Position numbers and translations under genes: made by a program. From NCBI GenBank assembly GCA_900550835.1, contig URTP01000012.1:1-25795 (forward strand): a stretch of DNA of 25,795 nucleotides, given 5' to 3'. Origin of the DNA: an uncultured Collinsella sp. (GTDB lineage: Bacteria; Actinomycetota; Coriobacteriia; Coriobacteriales; Coriobacteriaceae). The notes under the pieces are model-generated. The model was given only the letters and a program-made list of their open reading frames with translations, was not told where the DNA came from and made no database searches. This document shows positions 1-7,533 of this stretch, piece by piece (position 1 is the stretch's first letter; each line of letters starts with the position of its first letter).

Positions 1-758
1 ACAAGTTCGAGTTCCGTGCCTGCGGCTCCGAGCAAAACGTTTCCGACTCCAACCTGGTGCTCGATGCTGCCGTGGCCAAGTCGCTCAAGTCTTTCGCCGA
101 CGCACTCGAGGGTACGCCCGAGGATAAGTTCCAGGACGCCGCGCTCGAGTACTGCAAGAAGGTGCTGACCGATCACCAGCGCATCCTGTTCTCCGGCGAC
201 GGTTACTCCGACGAGTGGCCCATCGAGGCCGAGAAGCGCGGCCTTGCCAACAACAAGACCACGGCTCTTCCCGCCTTTGTTTCCGATAAGGCCATTGCGC
301 TCTTTGAGGAGACGGGCGTCCTGACCAAGGCCGAGGCCCAGTGCCGCTATGACTGCAAGCTCGAGAAGTACAACAAGCTCATGAACATCGAGGCTACCAC
401 GATGGTTCGCGAGGCGCGTCGTACCTATCGCCCGGTCATTACCGCCTATGCCACCAAGGTCGCTAAGGGCCTTGAGACTATTCGTGCCGCCGGTGCTGAG
501 GCCGCCATGCAGTGCGAGCAGAACACGCTCAACAAGCTCTGCAACGGTATCACCGCCATCAACGACTCCATCAAGGCGCTCGACGCCGTACATCAGAAGG
601 CCGAGGCTCTCGATGGCCAGGAGCAGGCCAACGTATACGCGCACGAGGTCGTTCCCGCTATGGATACGCTGCGTGCCGCCGTGGACGCAATGGAGGAGAT
701 CGTGGCCGCCGACTACTGGCCGGTTCCGACCTACGACGACATTCTGTTCTACGTGTAG
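1..758 (+). CDS. glnN: Glutamine synthetase type III, C-terminal part (5' end outside window)
   Basis: This enzyme makes glutamine from glutamate, ammonia and ATP in the cytoplasm. The open frame runs in from the window edge (frame starts at base 3) and begins KFEFRACGSEQNVSDSN, which matches the conserved 'KFEFR..GS.Q' block of the large GSIII family rather than GSI. Its C-terminal helical part follows, with the typical NIEATTMVREARR segment and a terminal YWPVPTYDDILFYV-like end. About 250 residues of an expected ~700 are inside the window, so the catalytic N-terminal part is missing here. A strong hairpin terminator lies 30 bases after the stop, so the gene ends its transcript. The identification rests on recalled family motifs and is fairly secure. 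Confidence 0.88.
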   Translation, partial: KFEFRACGSEQNVSDSNLVLDAAVAKSLKSFADALEGTPEDKFQDAALEYCKKVLTDHQRILFSGDGYSDEWPIEAEKRGLANNKTTALPAFVSDKAIALFEETGVLTKAEAQCRYDCKLEKYNKLMNIEATTMVREARRTYRPVITAYATKVAKGLETIRAAGAEAAMQCEQNTLNKLCNGITAINDSIKALDAVHQKAEALDGQEQANVYAHEVVPAMDTLRAAVDAMEEIVAADYWPVPTYDDILFYV

Positions 759-787
759 AACGTAACCGACATATCGTCACGCTATTG

Positions 788-823
788 AGCCGGGGTCCGC
801 ATCGCGTGGGCCCCGGCTTTTTG
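788..823 (+). terminator. Rho-independent terminator of glnN
   Basis: A GC-rich stem GCCGGGGTCC / GGGCCCCGGC (one T-G pair) encloses a short loop and is followed by TTTTTG. It sits about 30 bases after the glnN stop and points in the same direction. Confidence 0.88.
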
Positions 824-875
824 TTTGCGAAGGACGCTTTGGATCCCGCTTTGCAACTGATTCGCCCACGCAATA

Positions 876-1109
876 AGGGGCCGTGGGCAAAAAACGTCAA
901 ATATGAGTACTGTCACAAGCCCTGTAGCATTATCTTTTTGCAAAATATGCAGTGTTACGCAACATATGTCCAAGTACTTAGCTGATAAATGCCTGCAATT
1001 CCTCCGCCATAGGACGCCTTGTGTCCAAATCGCCTTCTGATGGCATGAAATCGCTGTTACTAAATTGGTAACAGTACTCATATTTGCTATTTTTTGTCCA
1101 CGGGCCCTT
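876..1109. repeat. Intergenic element with ~40-bp terminal inverted repeats
   Basis: The arm at 876-916 and the arm at 1068-1109 are near-perfect reverse complements, sharing CAAATATGAGTACTGT and CCGTGGRCAAAAAA blocks. The 150 bases between them are AT-richer than the surroundings and hold no credible gene. The right arm also forms its own hairpin (CTGTTAC 1054-1060 / GTAACAG 1068-1074). The layout is that of a small non-coding mobile or repetitive element (MITE- or REP-like). Its mobility is inference. Confidence 0.6.
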
Positions 1110-1125
1110 GGATGACAGTGTGATT

Positions 1126-1160
1126 TTATGCCTTCGGGGTTCGAATCCCGGCGTTGGAGA
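1126..1160 (+). other. tRNA 3'-end-like fragment
   Basis: Bases 1134-1151 hold a T-arm-like block (CGGG-GTTCGAAT-CCCG) followed by seven bases and a discriminator-like A. No matching 5' half, D arm or anticodon arm is visible upstream and no CCA follows, so it is not a functional tRNA. It may be a tRNA remnant, but a chance resemblance is possible. Confidence 0.3.
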
Positions 1161-1196
1161 AGAAAAAAGCCCGTCACCACAAGGGTAACGGGCTTT
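1161..1196 (-). terminator. Terminator downstream of tRNA-Glu
   Basis: Read on the minus strand, AAAGCCCGT pairs with ACGGGCTTT around a 13-base loop and is followed by a run of T. It lies 10 bases after the 3' end of tRNA-Glu. Confidence 0.8.
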
Positions 1197-1206
1197 GCAT
1201 TTCAAA

Positions 1207-1283
1207 TGGTGCCCCCAGCGGGATTCGAACCCGCGATATCCACCTTGAAAGGGTGGCGTCCTTGGCCGCTAGACGATGGGGAC
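1207..1283 (-). tRNA. tRNA-Glu (anticodon TTC)
   Basis: The minus strand folds as a complete cloverleaf. The acceptor stem is GTCCCCA / TGGGGGC, with discriminator A and an encoded CCA at 1207-1209. The anticodon stem CCACC / GGTGG holds the loop CTTTCAA, so the anticodon is TTC. The T arm is CGGG-TTCGAAT-CCCG. A terminator follows directly. Without the encoded CCA the gene would be 1210-1283. Confidence 0.96.
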
Positions 1284-1342
1284 AGCGGGAAAGAGTATAG
1301 CAGACTTTTTTGTCGGCGCGTATATCGTTGGCAAACTGGAAA

Positions 1343-1377
1343 ACCACCACAAAGGTACCTGTCCCCTTTGTGGTGGT
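1343..1377. repeat. REP-like palindrome with GGGGACAGGTACC core
   Basis: ACCACCACAAAGG (1343-1355) and CCTTTGTGGTGGT (1365-1377) are perfect inverted arms around TACCTGTCC. On the minus strand the hairpin is followed by TTTTCC and sits 7 bases after the murT-gatD stop, so it may end that transcript. A sister palindrome with a related loop lies at 8687-8717. Confidence 0.7.
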
Positions 1378-1383
1378 GGGGTG

Positions 1384-3561
1384 CTAGGGGAGGAGCTTCA
1401 TGGCGGCGTCGTGGGCGGCGCGCTCGTAGGTGTCGTCGAGGGGCTTGAGCGGCAGCAGGGCTGTGGCCTGCGCATCGCCGCGGCGCTCGAGGGCGTGTGC
1501 GATCAGCCAGTCGGCGAGTTCGGGGTTTTTGGGCAGCGCCGGCCCGTGCAGGTACGTGCCGATCACGCCCTTGTAGACGAGGCCCTCAAAGCCATCGTCG
1601 CCGTTGTTGCCGGTGCCCGTGACGACGGACGTTCCGAGCGGCGTGGCCGCTGTATCGAGCAGGGTGCGGCCGCCGTGGTTCTCGAATCCCACAAAGGGCT
1701 CGGGTGCCAGATTGGTTTCGACGGCTACGTTGCCGATCAGGCGGTCGGAGCCGCGTACGGTTTCGGCGGCAATGACCCCCAGACCCTCGATGCGATCCTC
1801 GCCCATATAGTACGAACGGCCGAGCAGCTGATAGCCGCCACAGATGGCAAGCAGCGAACCGCCGTCCTCCACATAGGCTGCGACCTTGTCTTTTTGGGCG
1901 AGCAGCTCGTGTGCCACGGCTAGCTGGTCGCGATCGGATCCGCCGCCCATCATGACGATGTCGGCGTCCGTCAGGTCGAGCACCTCGCCCATACGGACCT
2001 CGTCTACACGCGCGGGAATGCCACGCCAGGCGCAACGGCGCTCGAGCGCGATAACATTGCCGCCGTCGCCGTAGAGGTTAAGGGCATCGGGATACAGGTA
2101 GACAATGCGCAGGGGGCGCGAAAGCTCGACCGGCACAATGTCGGTGGGGACAGCGCTCCCATCGGCGCGTGTTACGGCGCAGGAGGCAACCGAGCTCGCA
2201 TCGGTACCCTTAAGCTCGTCGAGCTCCTTGACCAGCGGCGGGAAGGCCGTGTAGTTGGCGACGGCGTAGAAGGTGTCATCGGCGGCCTCGTCTGCCACGG
2301 CGCCAATTGCCTGCGCGACGTCCGAGATAATCGCGGCATCGATGCCGGCGTACTTGAGGCGCACCTGCATGTCGTGCGCGCGCGTGCCTCCGGCAAAGGC
2401 GACAAGACCCGGCGTGTCGGCGATGCGCTCAAAGTCGACGTCGTAGATCCACGATACATCGTGGCCGTCGGCATCGTTGTCGTTGAGGAAGAAAGCACAG
2501 AGTCTGCCGCCTGCCGTCTTGATGGACTGGATTTGTCGATCGAAGCCTACGGGATTCTTAGCCAGGTTGGCCTCGACGGTGCGGCCGGCGATATCCCAGC
2601 GCCCCATACGACCACCGGCGGGCACATAGACATCGAGCGCGGGCTGCAGGTGCGCCGTATCCACACCTAACTCATGTGCGGCAAAGAATGCGGCGGCAAC
2701 GTTGTAGACCATGTACAGGCCGTTGTAGCGTGTGGCGATGTGCACGGCGGGCGTGCTGGAATCAGATCCAAACACCAGGTCAAAGCCGTAACCGTCGCAG
2801 CCGAGCTCCACGCTCGTCACGCGACGGACAAGCGCAGGACGGGCCCAACCGCACGAGGGGCAATGGTAGGCGCCGAGCTGGCCGTATTGCACATAGTCAT
2901 ACTCCAGCGGCGCGTTGCACTGCGAGCAAAAGCGCGAGTCGCTAATGCGGTCAGACTCGGTGTTGGTGGCGCCGTCGATGCCAAAGGCAATACTCGCGTT
3001 GGGAACGCGCGCGGCGATCGCGGCACACAGCGGATCGTCGGCGTTATAGATAAGCGTCGTTGTCGGCGAGAGCTCCAACGCGTGGGCGATGACCTCCTGG
3101 GTGTGATCGATCTCGCCGTAGCGGTCTAGCTGGTCGCGGAACAGGTTGAGCAGCACAAAGTACGTCGGCTTGAGCTTGGGCAGAACGCGTACGGTGTAAA
3201 GCTCATCGCACTCAAAAACGCCCACGCGCTTGCCTCTGCTGGTGTGTTTAAGGCCGCCGCGGGCCTCGAGCAGGGCACCCACCACACCAGGCTCCATATT
3301 GTTGCCGGCACGGTTGCACACCACGGTAGCACCGCTGGCAGCAACGGCGTCGGCGATGAGGTTGGAGGTGGTGGTCTTACCGTTGGTGCCGGTGATCACC
3401 ACGCTGCGGTCGACCAGGCTCGCGAGGTCGCTTAGCAGCTCGGGGTCGATCTTCATGGCGATGCGGCCGGGGAGTACGCCACCCTGGCGCTTGAGGACGG
3501 AGCGCAGTCCCCAGCGAGCGATATCGCTCGAGGTGCAGGCAAGAGATGAGCGGAGGTTCAT
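1384..3561 (-). CDS. MurT-GatD fusion: lipid II isoglutaminyl synthase, ligase plus amidotransferase
   Basis: This enzyme should amidate the alpha-carboxyl of D-Glu in lipid II, using ATP and glutamine-derived ammonia. Residues ~1-450 are a MurT-type Mur ligase: P-loop GTNGKTTT at 58-65, a Cys4 zinc ribbon (C212, C215, C234, C237) typical of MurT, and a C-terminal DNDADGHD ligase segment near 361-368. After a ~25-residue linker, residues ~484-725 are a GatD-type class I glutaminase with nucleophile C574 (AICGGYQ) and catalytic H672 (YLHGP). In the known Staphylococcus and Streptococcus systems these are two separate proteins; here they are one open frame of 725 aa, with no frameshift. ATG with upstream AGGAACGG supports the start. 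The REP-like palindrome lies after the stop. Confidence 0.9.
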   Translation of the reverse strand: MNLRSSLACTSSDIARWGLRSVLKRQGGVLPGRIAMKIDPELLSDLASLVDRSVVITGTNGKTTTSNLIADAVAASGATVVCNRAGNNMEPGVVGALLEARGGLKHTSRGKRVGVFECDELYTVRVLPKLKPTYFVLLNLFRDQLDRYGEIDHTQEVIAHALELSPTTTLIYNADDPLCAAIAARVPNASIAFGIDGATNTESDRISDSRFCSQCNAPLEYDYVQYGQLGAYHCPSCGWARPALVRRVTSVELGCDGYGFDLVFGSDSSTPAVHIATRYNGLYMVYNVAAAFFAAHELGVDTAHLQPALDVYVPAGGRMGRWDIAGRTVEANLAKNPVGFDRQIQSIKTAGGRLCAFFLNDNDADGHDVSWIYDVDFERIADTPGLVAFAGGTRAHDMQVRLKYAGIDAAIISDVAQAIGAVADEAADDTFYAVANYTAFPPLVKELDELKGTDASSVASCAVTRADGSAVPTDIVPVELSRPLRIVYLYPDALNLYGDGGNVIALERRCAWRGIPARVDEVRMGEVLDLTDADIVMMGGGSDRDQLAVAHELLAQKDKVAAYVEDGGSLLAICGGYQLLGRSYYMGEDRIEGLGVIAAETVRGSDRLIGNVAVETNLAPEPFVGFENHGGRTLLDTAATPLGTSVVTGTGNNGDDGFEGLVYKGVIGTYLHGPALPKNPELADWLIAHALERRGDAQATALLPLKPLDDTYERAAHDAAMKLLP

Positions 3562-3606
3562 GAAACCGTTCCTAACGTAAACGACATGGTCGGGTCGAGT
3601 GCGTCA

Positions 3607-4650
3607 CTAAAATCCATAGCGGCGCGCAAATTCCTGGGCAAGCTGCGACACGTCTTCGCAGGCATTGGCCCAGGGGGCAAAGTCGGGAGTGTCCGAGATA
3701 ATGCCGTCCGCTTCCCAAACGGCCTGGTGCGAAAGATCCCAGGGATCGCGTGGCTCGGGCCGGCAGGGAAGGTACGGTGTCTGGTACATGGGATTCAGCA
3801 AGAAGAACGCGCCGCCCGCGCAGCGGTTGGCGAACTCACGTAGTGCACGCACCGCTGGACGCATCTTGTTCGTTTTGAACAAGAGGATTGTGCGGGCGAG
3901 CAGGTACCAGGGGGAGTTCTCGAGTGCATCGGCTCCCACCTGTTCCTCGAGCTGGTGGGCTAGGGCAAAAAAGCCGTCCTGATCTTCCAAGCGAGCGAGG
4001 GCGAGCAGCACGGTGCCTGCGGCTCGGGTGGGATAGCCTTCTGCCTTAAGGACGCGGCGGGCGTAGTCGGCGGCAGCACGGTAGCGAGCGCTCGCCATGC
4101 ACAGCTGCGAGATAGCCTCGAGCGTGTGGAGCCACCCGATAAGAGCCGGCTCGTTCACGGTGAGATCTGCCGCTGTCACGCCGTCCGTCAAAACCTTGTT
4201 GGCCCAGTAGTGTGGGGCCTCCATATCGAACCCGGGCACGCTTTGCTGCAGGTAATCGGCCGTGGTCACCTCGAGCTTCATCAGGTCGCCCAGGCAGGCG
4301 TCAACGGGCGTGTCGGCCAGGATGATGGCGAGCAGCTGCGCGTCGACGGCCAGTGCATCGACGCGGACAATCTTGAGCAGCTCGTCGCGCATGTCGTCGA
4401 ACAGGCGATTGCGCGTCTGCTCGAACTCCTCGTCGCTGCCCATGTCCTCGATGCGATGGAGCTCGTCGAGCAGGTGGCGATGAACACCGGCATAGGACAG
4501 CAGCGCCTGGGCATGCTCGGACTGCGCATACTTTTGGGGATTCGCGCTCATGTCGTTATGGACAAGCTCGCGTGCTGCATCGGTGAGCTCGGGGTGCGAC
4601 GCCAGATAGGTGCGCTCCAAGTAGGCGGGGATGTAGACGCTCGGATCCAT
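3607..4650 (-). CDS. Helical-repeat (TPR-like) protein of unknown function
   Basis: This 347-aa protein has no recognised catalytic motif. It is nearly all predicted helix, with TPR-like stretches such as SARYRAAADYARRVLKAEGYP (about residues 190-210) and a following LLALARLE helix, so a protein-binding scaffold is likely. There is no signal peptide or membrane segment, so it is probably cytoplasmic. Its ATG overlaps the stop of the upstream gene by one base (TAATG), which indicates translational coupling. The upstream product shares the 'RYR..L.AA' helix pattern and a DPW motif, so the two look like diverged paralogues acting together. It has no shown link to the neighbouring murT-gatD, whose start is about 45 bases downstream. 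Confidence 0.75.
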   Translation of the reverse strand: MDPSVYIPAYLERTYLASHPELTDAARELVHNDMSANPQKYAQSEHAQALLSYAGVHRHLLDELHRIEDMGSDEEFEQTRNRLFDDMRDELLKIVRVDALAVDAQLLAIILADTPVDACLGDLMKLEVTTADYLQQSVPGFDMEAPHYWANKVLTDGVTAADLTVNEPALIGWLHTLEAISQLCMASARYRAAADYARRVLKAEGYPTRAAGTVLLALARLEDQDGFFALAHQLEEQVGADALENSPWYLLARTILLFKTNKMRPAVRALREFANRCAGGAFFLLNPMYQTPYLPCRPEPRDPWDLSHQAVWEADGIISDTPDFAPWANACEDVSQLAQEFARRYGF

Positions 4651-5726
4651 TAGAGGTCTCCTCCCTTAAACGGCAAGCCCTGCTCGGCCGCCCGCAGGAT
4701 GCGCTCGTCGATCTGGGAACGCACGATATCGTTGGTGGCGACCCAGGCGGCAAAGCTGGCGTTGTCGGGAGCGCCCAGGCCCTCCTGCAGTACCGGCGTC
4801 GCCTCGGACAATGCAAGGACAAGCTCGTCGGTCGAGCCCACGCTCACGTTAACGCGGGCATAGACGCCATCGGGAAACTCGGTTTGGAAGTAGAGCGCCT
4901 CGGCGGCGTGGGGGCACGAACGCACAAGGATACGCAGGTAGTGTTCGGCACCTTCGTAGTCCAGCTCGCGCCAGGCTGCGCTCATCAGTGCGATGAGCGT
5001 CCACGGGTCCAAGTCGCGCTCTGCATCCTTGGGACGGCGGCGCAGCGGGGTATTCGCGAGGTACGGCACGGAGTGAGCGGAGCGAAAGCGCTTGAGCTCC
5101 TCGGCGGGGTATTCGAGCTTTGTCATGGCGAGCATCGCAGTATGGCGGACGCCGGCGGGGTCGTTGGGCGCAAAGTCCAGGCTGCGATTCGCGGCTTCGA
5201 GCGACATGCGATAGCGGCCGCTAATGAGGGCGCGCGACGCAAGGGCGGCAAGCCAGCGCAGGTAGGGGCGGCGTATAAGGTCGCCAGCGGCCTCGCGCTC
5301 GTAGGGGTCCTGCGCCGAGGCGATCTTGAGTGCCAGGTCGTGCTCCACCTCGTCGCACTTGGACACCAGATACTGTACGTATTCCTCGTTGGATTCGGCG
5401 GTGAGCGCCGTCAGCATGCGCTGGGCATCCCAGTTGGCCGGATCGAGCGCGGCTGCCTCGCGGAGCATGTTCTCGGCTGCGGCTTCTTCTTGCTCTGCCT
5501 GGGCGTCGTCGGGGATAAAGGGGATGCGGTAGTCGACAGCCTCGACCACCTTGGCAATGAGGTGCCCGGCGCGGTCGCGGTCGTGCACGATGAGCGGCGC
5601 GGGGTTGCGGGTGAATTGCTCCATCAGACGCTCGACGGCGGGGGCGTCGGGGAGCGGGATATTGTCGCGGCGCAAGGCCTCAAGAACGAGGCGATGGCAA
5701 TCCTCTTGAATGGGATCGAATGCCAT
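4650..5726 (-). CDS. TPR-like protein of unknown function, coupled to the downstream paralogue
   Basis: This 358-aa protein begins MAFDPIQEDCH at the ATG 5726, where AAAGGAGG lies just upstream. A TTG 10 codons earlier is less likely. A helix-rich body carries TPR-like pairs, e.g. RYRMSLEAANRSLDFAPNDP near the middle and DYEGAEHYLRILVRSCPHA later. The region around residues 70-90 is very Glu/Ala-rich and probably a linker or coiled coil. No enzyme motif, signal peptide or membrane helix is seen. The stop overlaps the next start (TAATG), so both are made from one transcript. The function is unknown; I infer a two-protein scaffold or regulatory pair. Confidence 0.75.
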   Translation of the reverse strand: MAFDPIQEDCHRLVLEALRRDNIPLPDAPAVERLMEQFTRNPAPLIVHDRDRAGHLIAKVVEAVDYRIPFIPDDAQAEQEEAAAENMLREAAALDPANWDAQRMLTALTAESNEEYVQYLVSKCDEVEHDLALKIASAQDPYEREAAGDLIRRPYLRWLAALASRALISGRYRMSLEAANRSLDFAPNDPAGVRHTAMLAMTKLEYPAEELKRFRSAHSVPYLANTPLRRRPKDAERDLDPWTLIALMSAAWRELDYEGAEHYLRILVRSCPHAAEALYFQTEFPDGVYARVNVSVGSTDELVLALSEATPVLQEGLGAPDNASFAAWVATNDIVRSQIDERILRAAEQGLPFKGGDL

Positions 5727-5970
5727 GGGGCCTCCTTTGCTGCGGTTAGGGTTCAAATGTCTCTATATAAAGTTCTAGTTTACCCGCATGTGGCACACCG
5801 GGGGTGCCGCACTTGGACATGCACCTTTGCACCACGAAGACGGATGTCGCACAAATGTCGGCGCCTTGGACGACTGAGTGGTATCACGGTGCCGCAAACG
5901 GTCGATTTTTGGCGGCGAACGGGGCGCATTTTGGAGGGGCACCGTCCTGCCCGGGATATGTGGTCAACCT

Positions 5971-5986
5971 TGATAAAACGTTTGCC
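5971..5986. promoter_or_regulatory. Candidate LacI/GalR-type operator, copy 1
   Basis: TGATAAAACGTTTGCC contains the CG-centred palindrome AAACGTTT (5976-5983), the layout of LacI-family operators. A second copy lies 57 bases away on the opposite strand. No LacI-family gene is in the window. Confidence 0.4.
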
Positions 5987-6028
5987 CAGCTTGGGAGTAT
6001 GAATGCCCCACAAGGGTCTTCAGGGATA

Positions 6029-6044
6029 GAAAAAACGTTTCATC
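6029..6044. promoter_or_regulatory. Candidate LacI/GalR-type operator, copy 2
   Basis: On the minus strand this reads TGATGAAACGTTTTTT, sharing TGATRAAACGTTT with copy 1 at 5971-5986. It lies in the 500-base gap between the minus-strand TPR pair and the alcohol dehydrogenase, so either could be controlled. Confidence 0.4.
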
Positions 6045-6159
6045 ATTGTCGGCTTTAGGTGAATAACTGACCAACCAGAACGGTAAAATAGTGTTTGTCT
6101 GAGCGTTGAGACGTTTAGACATCGCGCATTGTCATCGCCGGCAACGCGCAAAACGGTCC

Positions 6160-6186
6160 TAACGGAGCCAATCGGGTGCTCCGTTA
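6160..6186 (+). promoter_or_regulatory. Leader hairpin of the alcohol dehydrogenase gene
   Basis: TAACGGAGC (6160-6168) and GCTCCGTTA (6178-6186) are perfect inverted arms around a 9-base loop, about 40 bases before the start codon. There is no T-run after it, so an mRNA-stability or regulatory structure is more likely than a terminator. The rest of the gap 5727-6226 holds the operator pair and nothing else I recognise. Confidence 0.45.
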
Positions 6187-6226
6187 TATACGCAAGTCTA
6201 AGAGGGGCTTGTTTAGGAGGCACAGT

Positions 6227-7450
6227 ATGGGACGTTTTACCAATCCTCGCGATCTGTACTTTGGTGAGGGCGCTCGCCACGAGGTGAAGAACCTCAAGGG
6301 CAAGAAGGCCATCATCGTTTCTGGCGGCAGCTCTATGCGCCGCGGCGGGTTCCTGCAGGACGTTGAGGCCGACCTCAAAGAGGGCGGCTTCGAGGTCAAG
6401 CTGTTCGAGGGCGTCGAGTCCGATCCGTCCATCGAGACGGTCATGAAGGGCGCCGAGGCCATGCGCGAGTTCGAGCCCGACTGGATTATCGCCATCGGCG
6501 GCGGCTCGCCCATCGATGCCGCTAAGGCCATGTGGGTCTTCTACGAGTATCCCGAGGAGTCCTTCGATAACATCATCCAGCCGTTCAGCTTCCCCGAGCT
6601 GCGTCAGAAGGCTCACTTCTGCGCCATCTCCTCTACCTCCGGTACCGCTACCGAGGTTACCGCCTTCTCCGTCATCACCGACTACGCGAAGGGCATCAAG
6701 TACCCGCTGGCCGACTTCAACATCACCCCTGATGTCGCCATCGTCGACCCCGAGCTCACCTACACCATGCCCGCCAAGCTGTGCGCTCACACCGGCATGG
6801 ATGCTCTGACCCACTGCATGGAGGCCTACGTTTCTACCTTCGCCTCTATGTTCACCGACGCCAACGCCCTGCACGGCATCCGCGAGATCGTCGAGTGGCT
6901 GCCCAAGTCCTATGCTGGCGACCATGAGGCCCGTCAGCACATGCATGAGGCTCAGTGCATCGCCGGCATCGCCTTCTCCTCGGGCCTGCTGGGCATCGTT
7001 CACTCCATGGCTCACAAGACCGGTGCGGCCTTTGAGAACGGCCACATCATCCACGGTGCTGCTAACGCTATGTACCTTGGCAAGGTCATCCAGTGGAACT
7101 CCAAGGATCCGCGCGCTGCCGAGCGTTACGCTTACGTGGCCAAGGAGATCCTGCACCTTCCCGGCGAGACCAACGAGGAGCTTATCGCTGCGCTCGTCCA
7201 GAAGATCCGCGACCTCAACGACCAGCTCAACATTCCGCAGTCCATCAAGGATTACGCGAATGGTGGCGTGAAGGTCGACGCCGAGAACCCGCAGATGGTT
7301 TCCGAGGAGGAGTTCCTCGCCAAGCTCCCCGAGATCGCCGCGAACGCCGAGCAGGACGCCTGCACGCCCGAGAACCCGCGTGAGACCAAGGCTGCCGACT
7401 TCGAGAAGATTCTCAAGGCCTGCTACTACGACACCGACATCGATTTCTAA
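6227..7450 (+). CDS. Iron-containing alcohol dehydrogenase
   Basis: This family III enzyme interconverts aldehyde and alcohol with NAD(P)H, probably reoxidising NADH during fermentation in the cytoplasm. It is 407 aa, a little longer than the usual ~385. The nucleotide-binding GGGSPIDAAK lies at 91-100 and the SSTSGTATEVT segment near 135-145. The Fe ligands are all present: D192 and H196 (DALTH), H263 (HSMAHK) and H276 (HIIHGAAN). The start ATG 6227 has AGGAGG six bases upstream; a longer frame beginning at 6176 lacks a site. It is closest in my memory to butanol/ethanol dehydrogenases of this family, but the substrate cannot be read from sequence. A strong terminator follows. Confidence 0.92.
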   Translation: MGRFTNPRDLYFGEGARHEVKNLKGKKAIIVSGGSSMRRGGFLQDVEADLKEGGFEVKLFEGVESDPSIETVMKGAEAMREFEPDWIIAIGGGSPIDAAKAMWVFYEYPEESFDNIIQPFSFPELRQKAHFCAISSTSGTATEVTAFSVITDYAKGIKYPLADFNITPDVAIVDPELTYTMPAKLCAHTGMDALTHCMEAYVSTFASMFTDANALHGIREIVEWLPKSYAGDHEARQHMHEAQCIAGIAFSSGLLGIVHSMAHKTGAAFENGHIIHGAANAMYLGKVIQWNSKDPRAAERYAYVAKEILHLPGETNEELIAALVQKIRDLNDQLNIPQSIKDYANGGVKVDAENPQMVSEEEFLAKLPEIAANAEQDACTPENPRETKAADFEKILKACYYDTDIDF

Positions 7451-7471
7451 TCGACTCTTGTTATCGTAACG

Positions 7472-7512
7472 AGGGGCTCCGCACGTATCTGTACGGAGCC
7501 CCTTTCTTTTTT
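7472..7512 (+). terminator. Rho-independent terminator of the alcohol dehydrogenase
   Basis: AGGGGCTCCG (7472-7481) pairs perfectly with CGGAGCCCCT (7494-7503) and is followed by a T-rich run (TTCTTTTTTC). Confidence 0.93.
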
Positions 7513-7533
7513 CTTTTAGAGAATGGGATAGTT

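Noticed and set aside
1126..1160. Functional second tRNA next to tRNA-Glu
   Set aside because: Only a T-arm-like block is present, with no acceptor 5' strand, D arm or anticodon arm upstream.
6020..7156. Minus-strand open frame opposite the Fe-alcohol dehydrogenase
   Set aside because: Antisense shadow of a clearly identified gene, with low-complexity Gly/Leu/Asp/His composition typical of such shadows.
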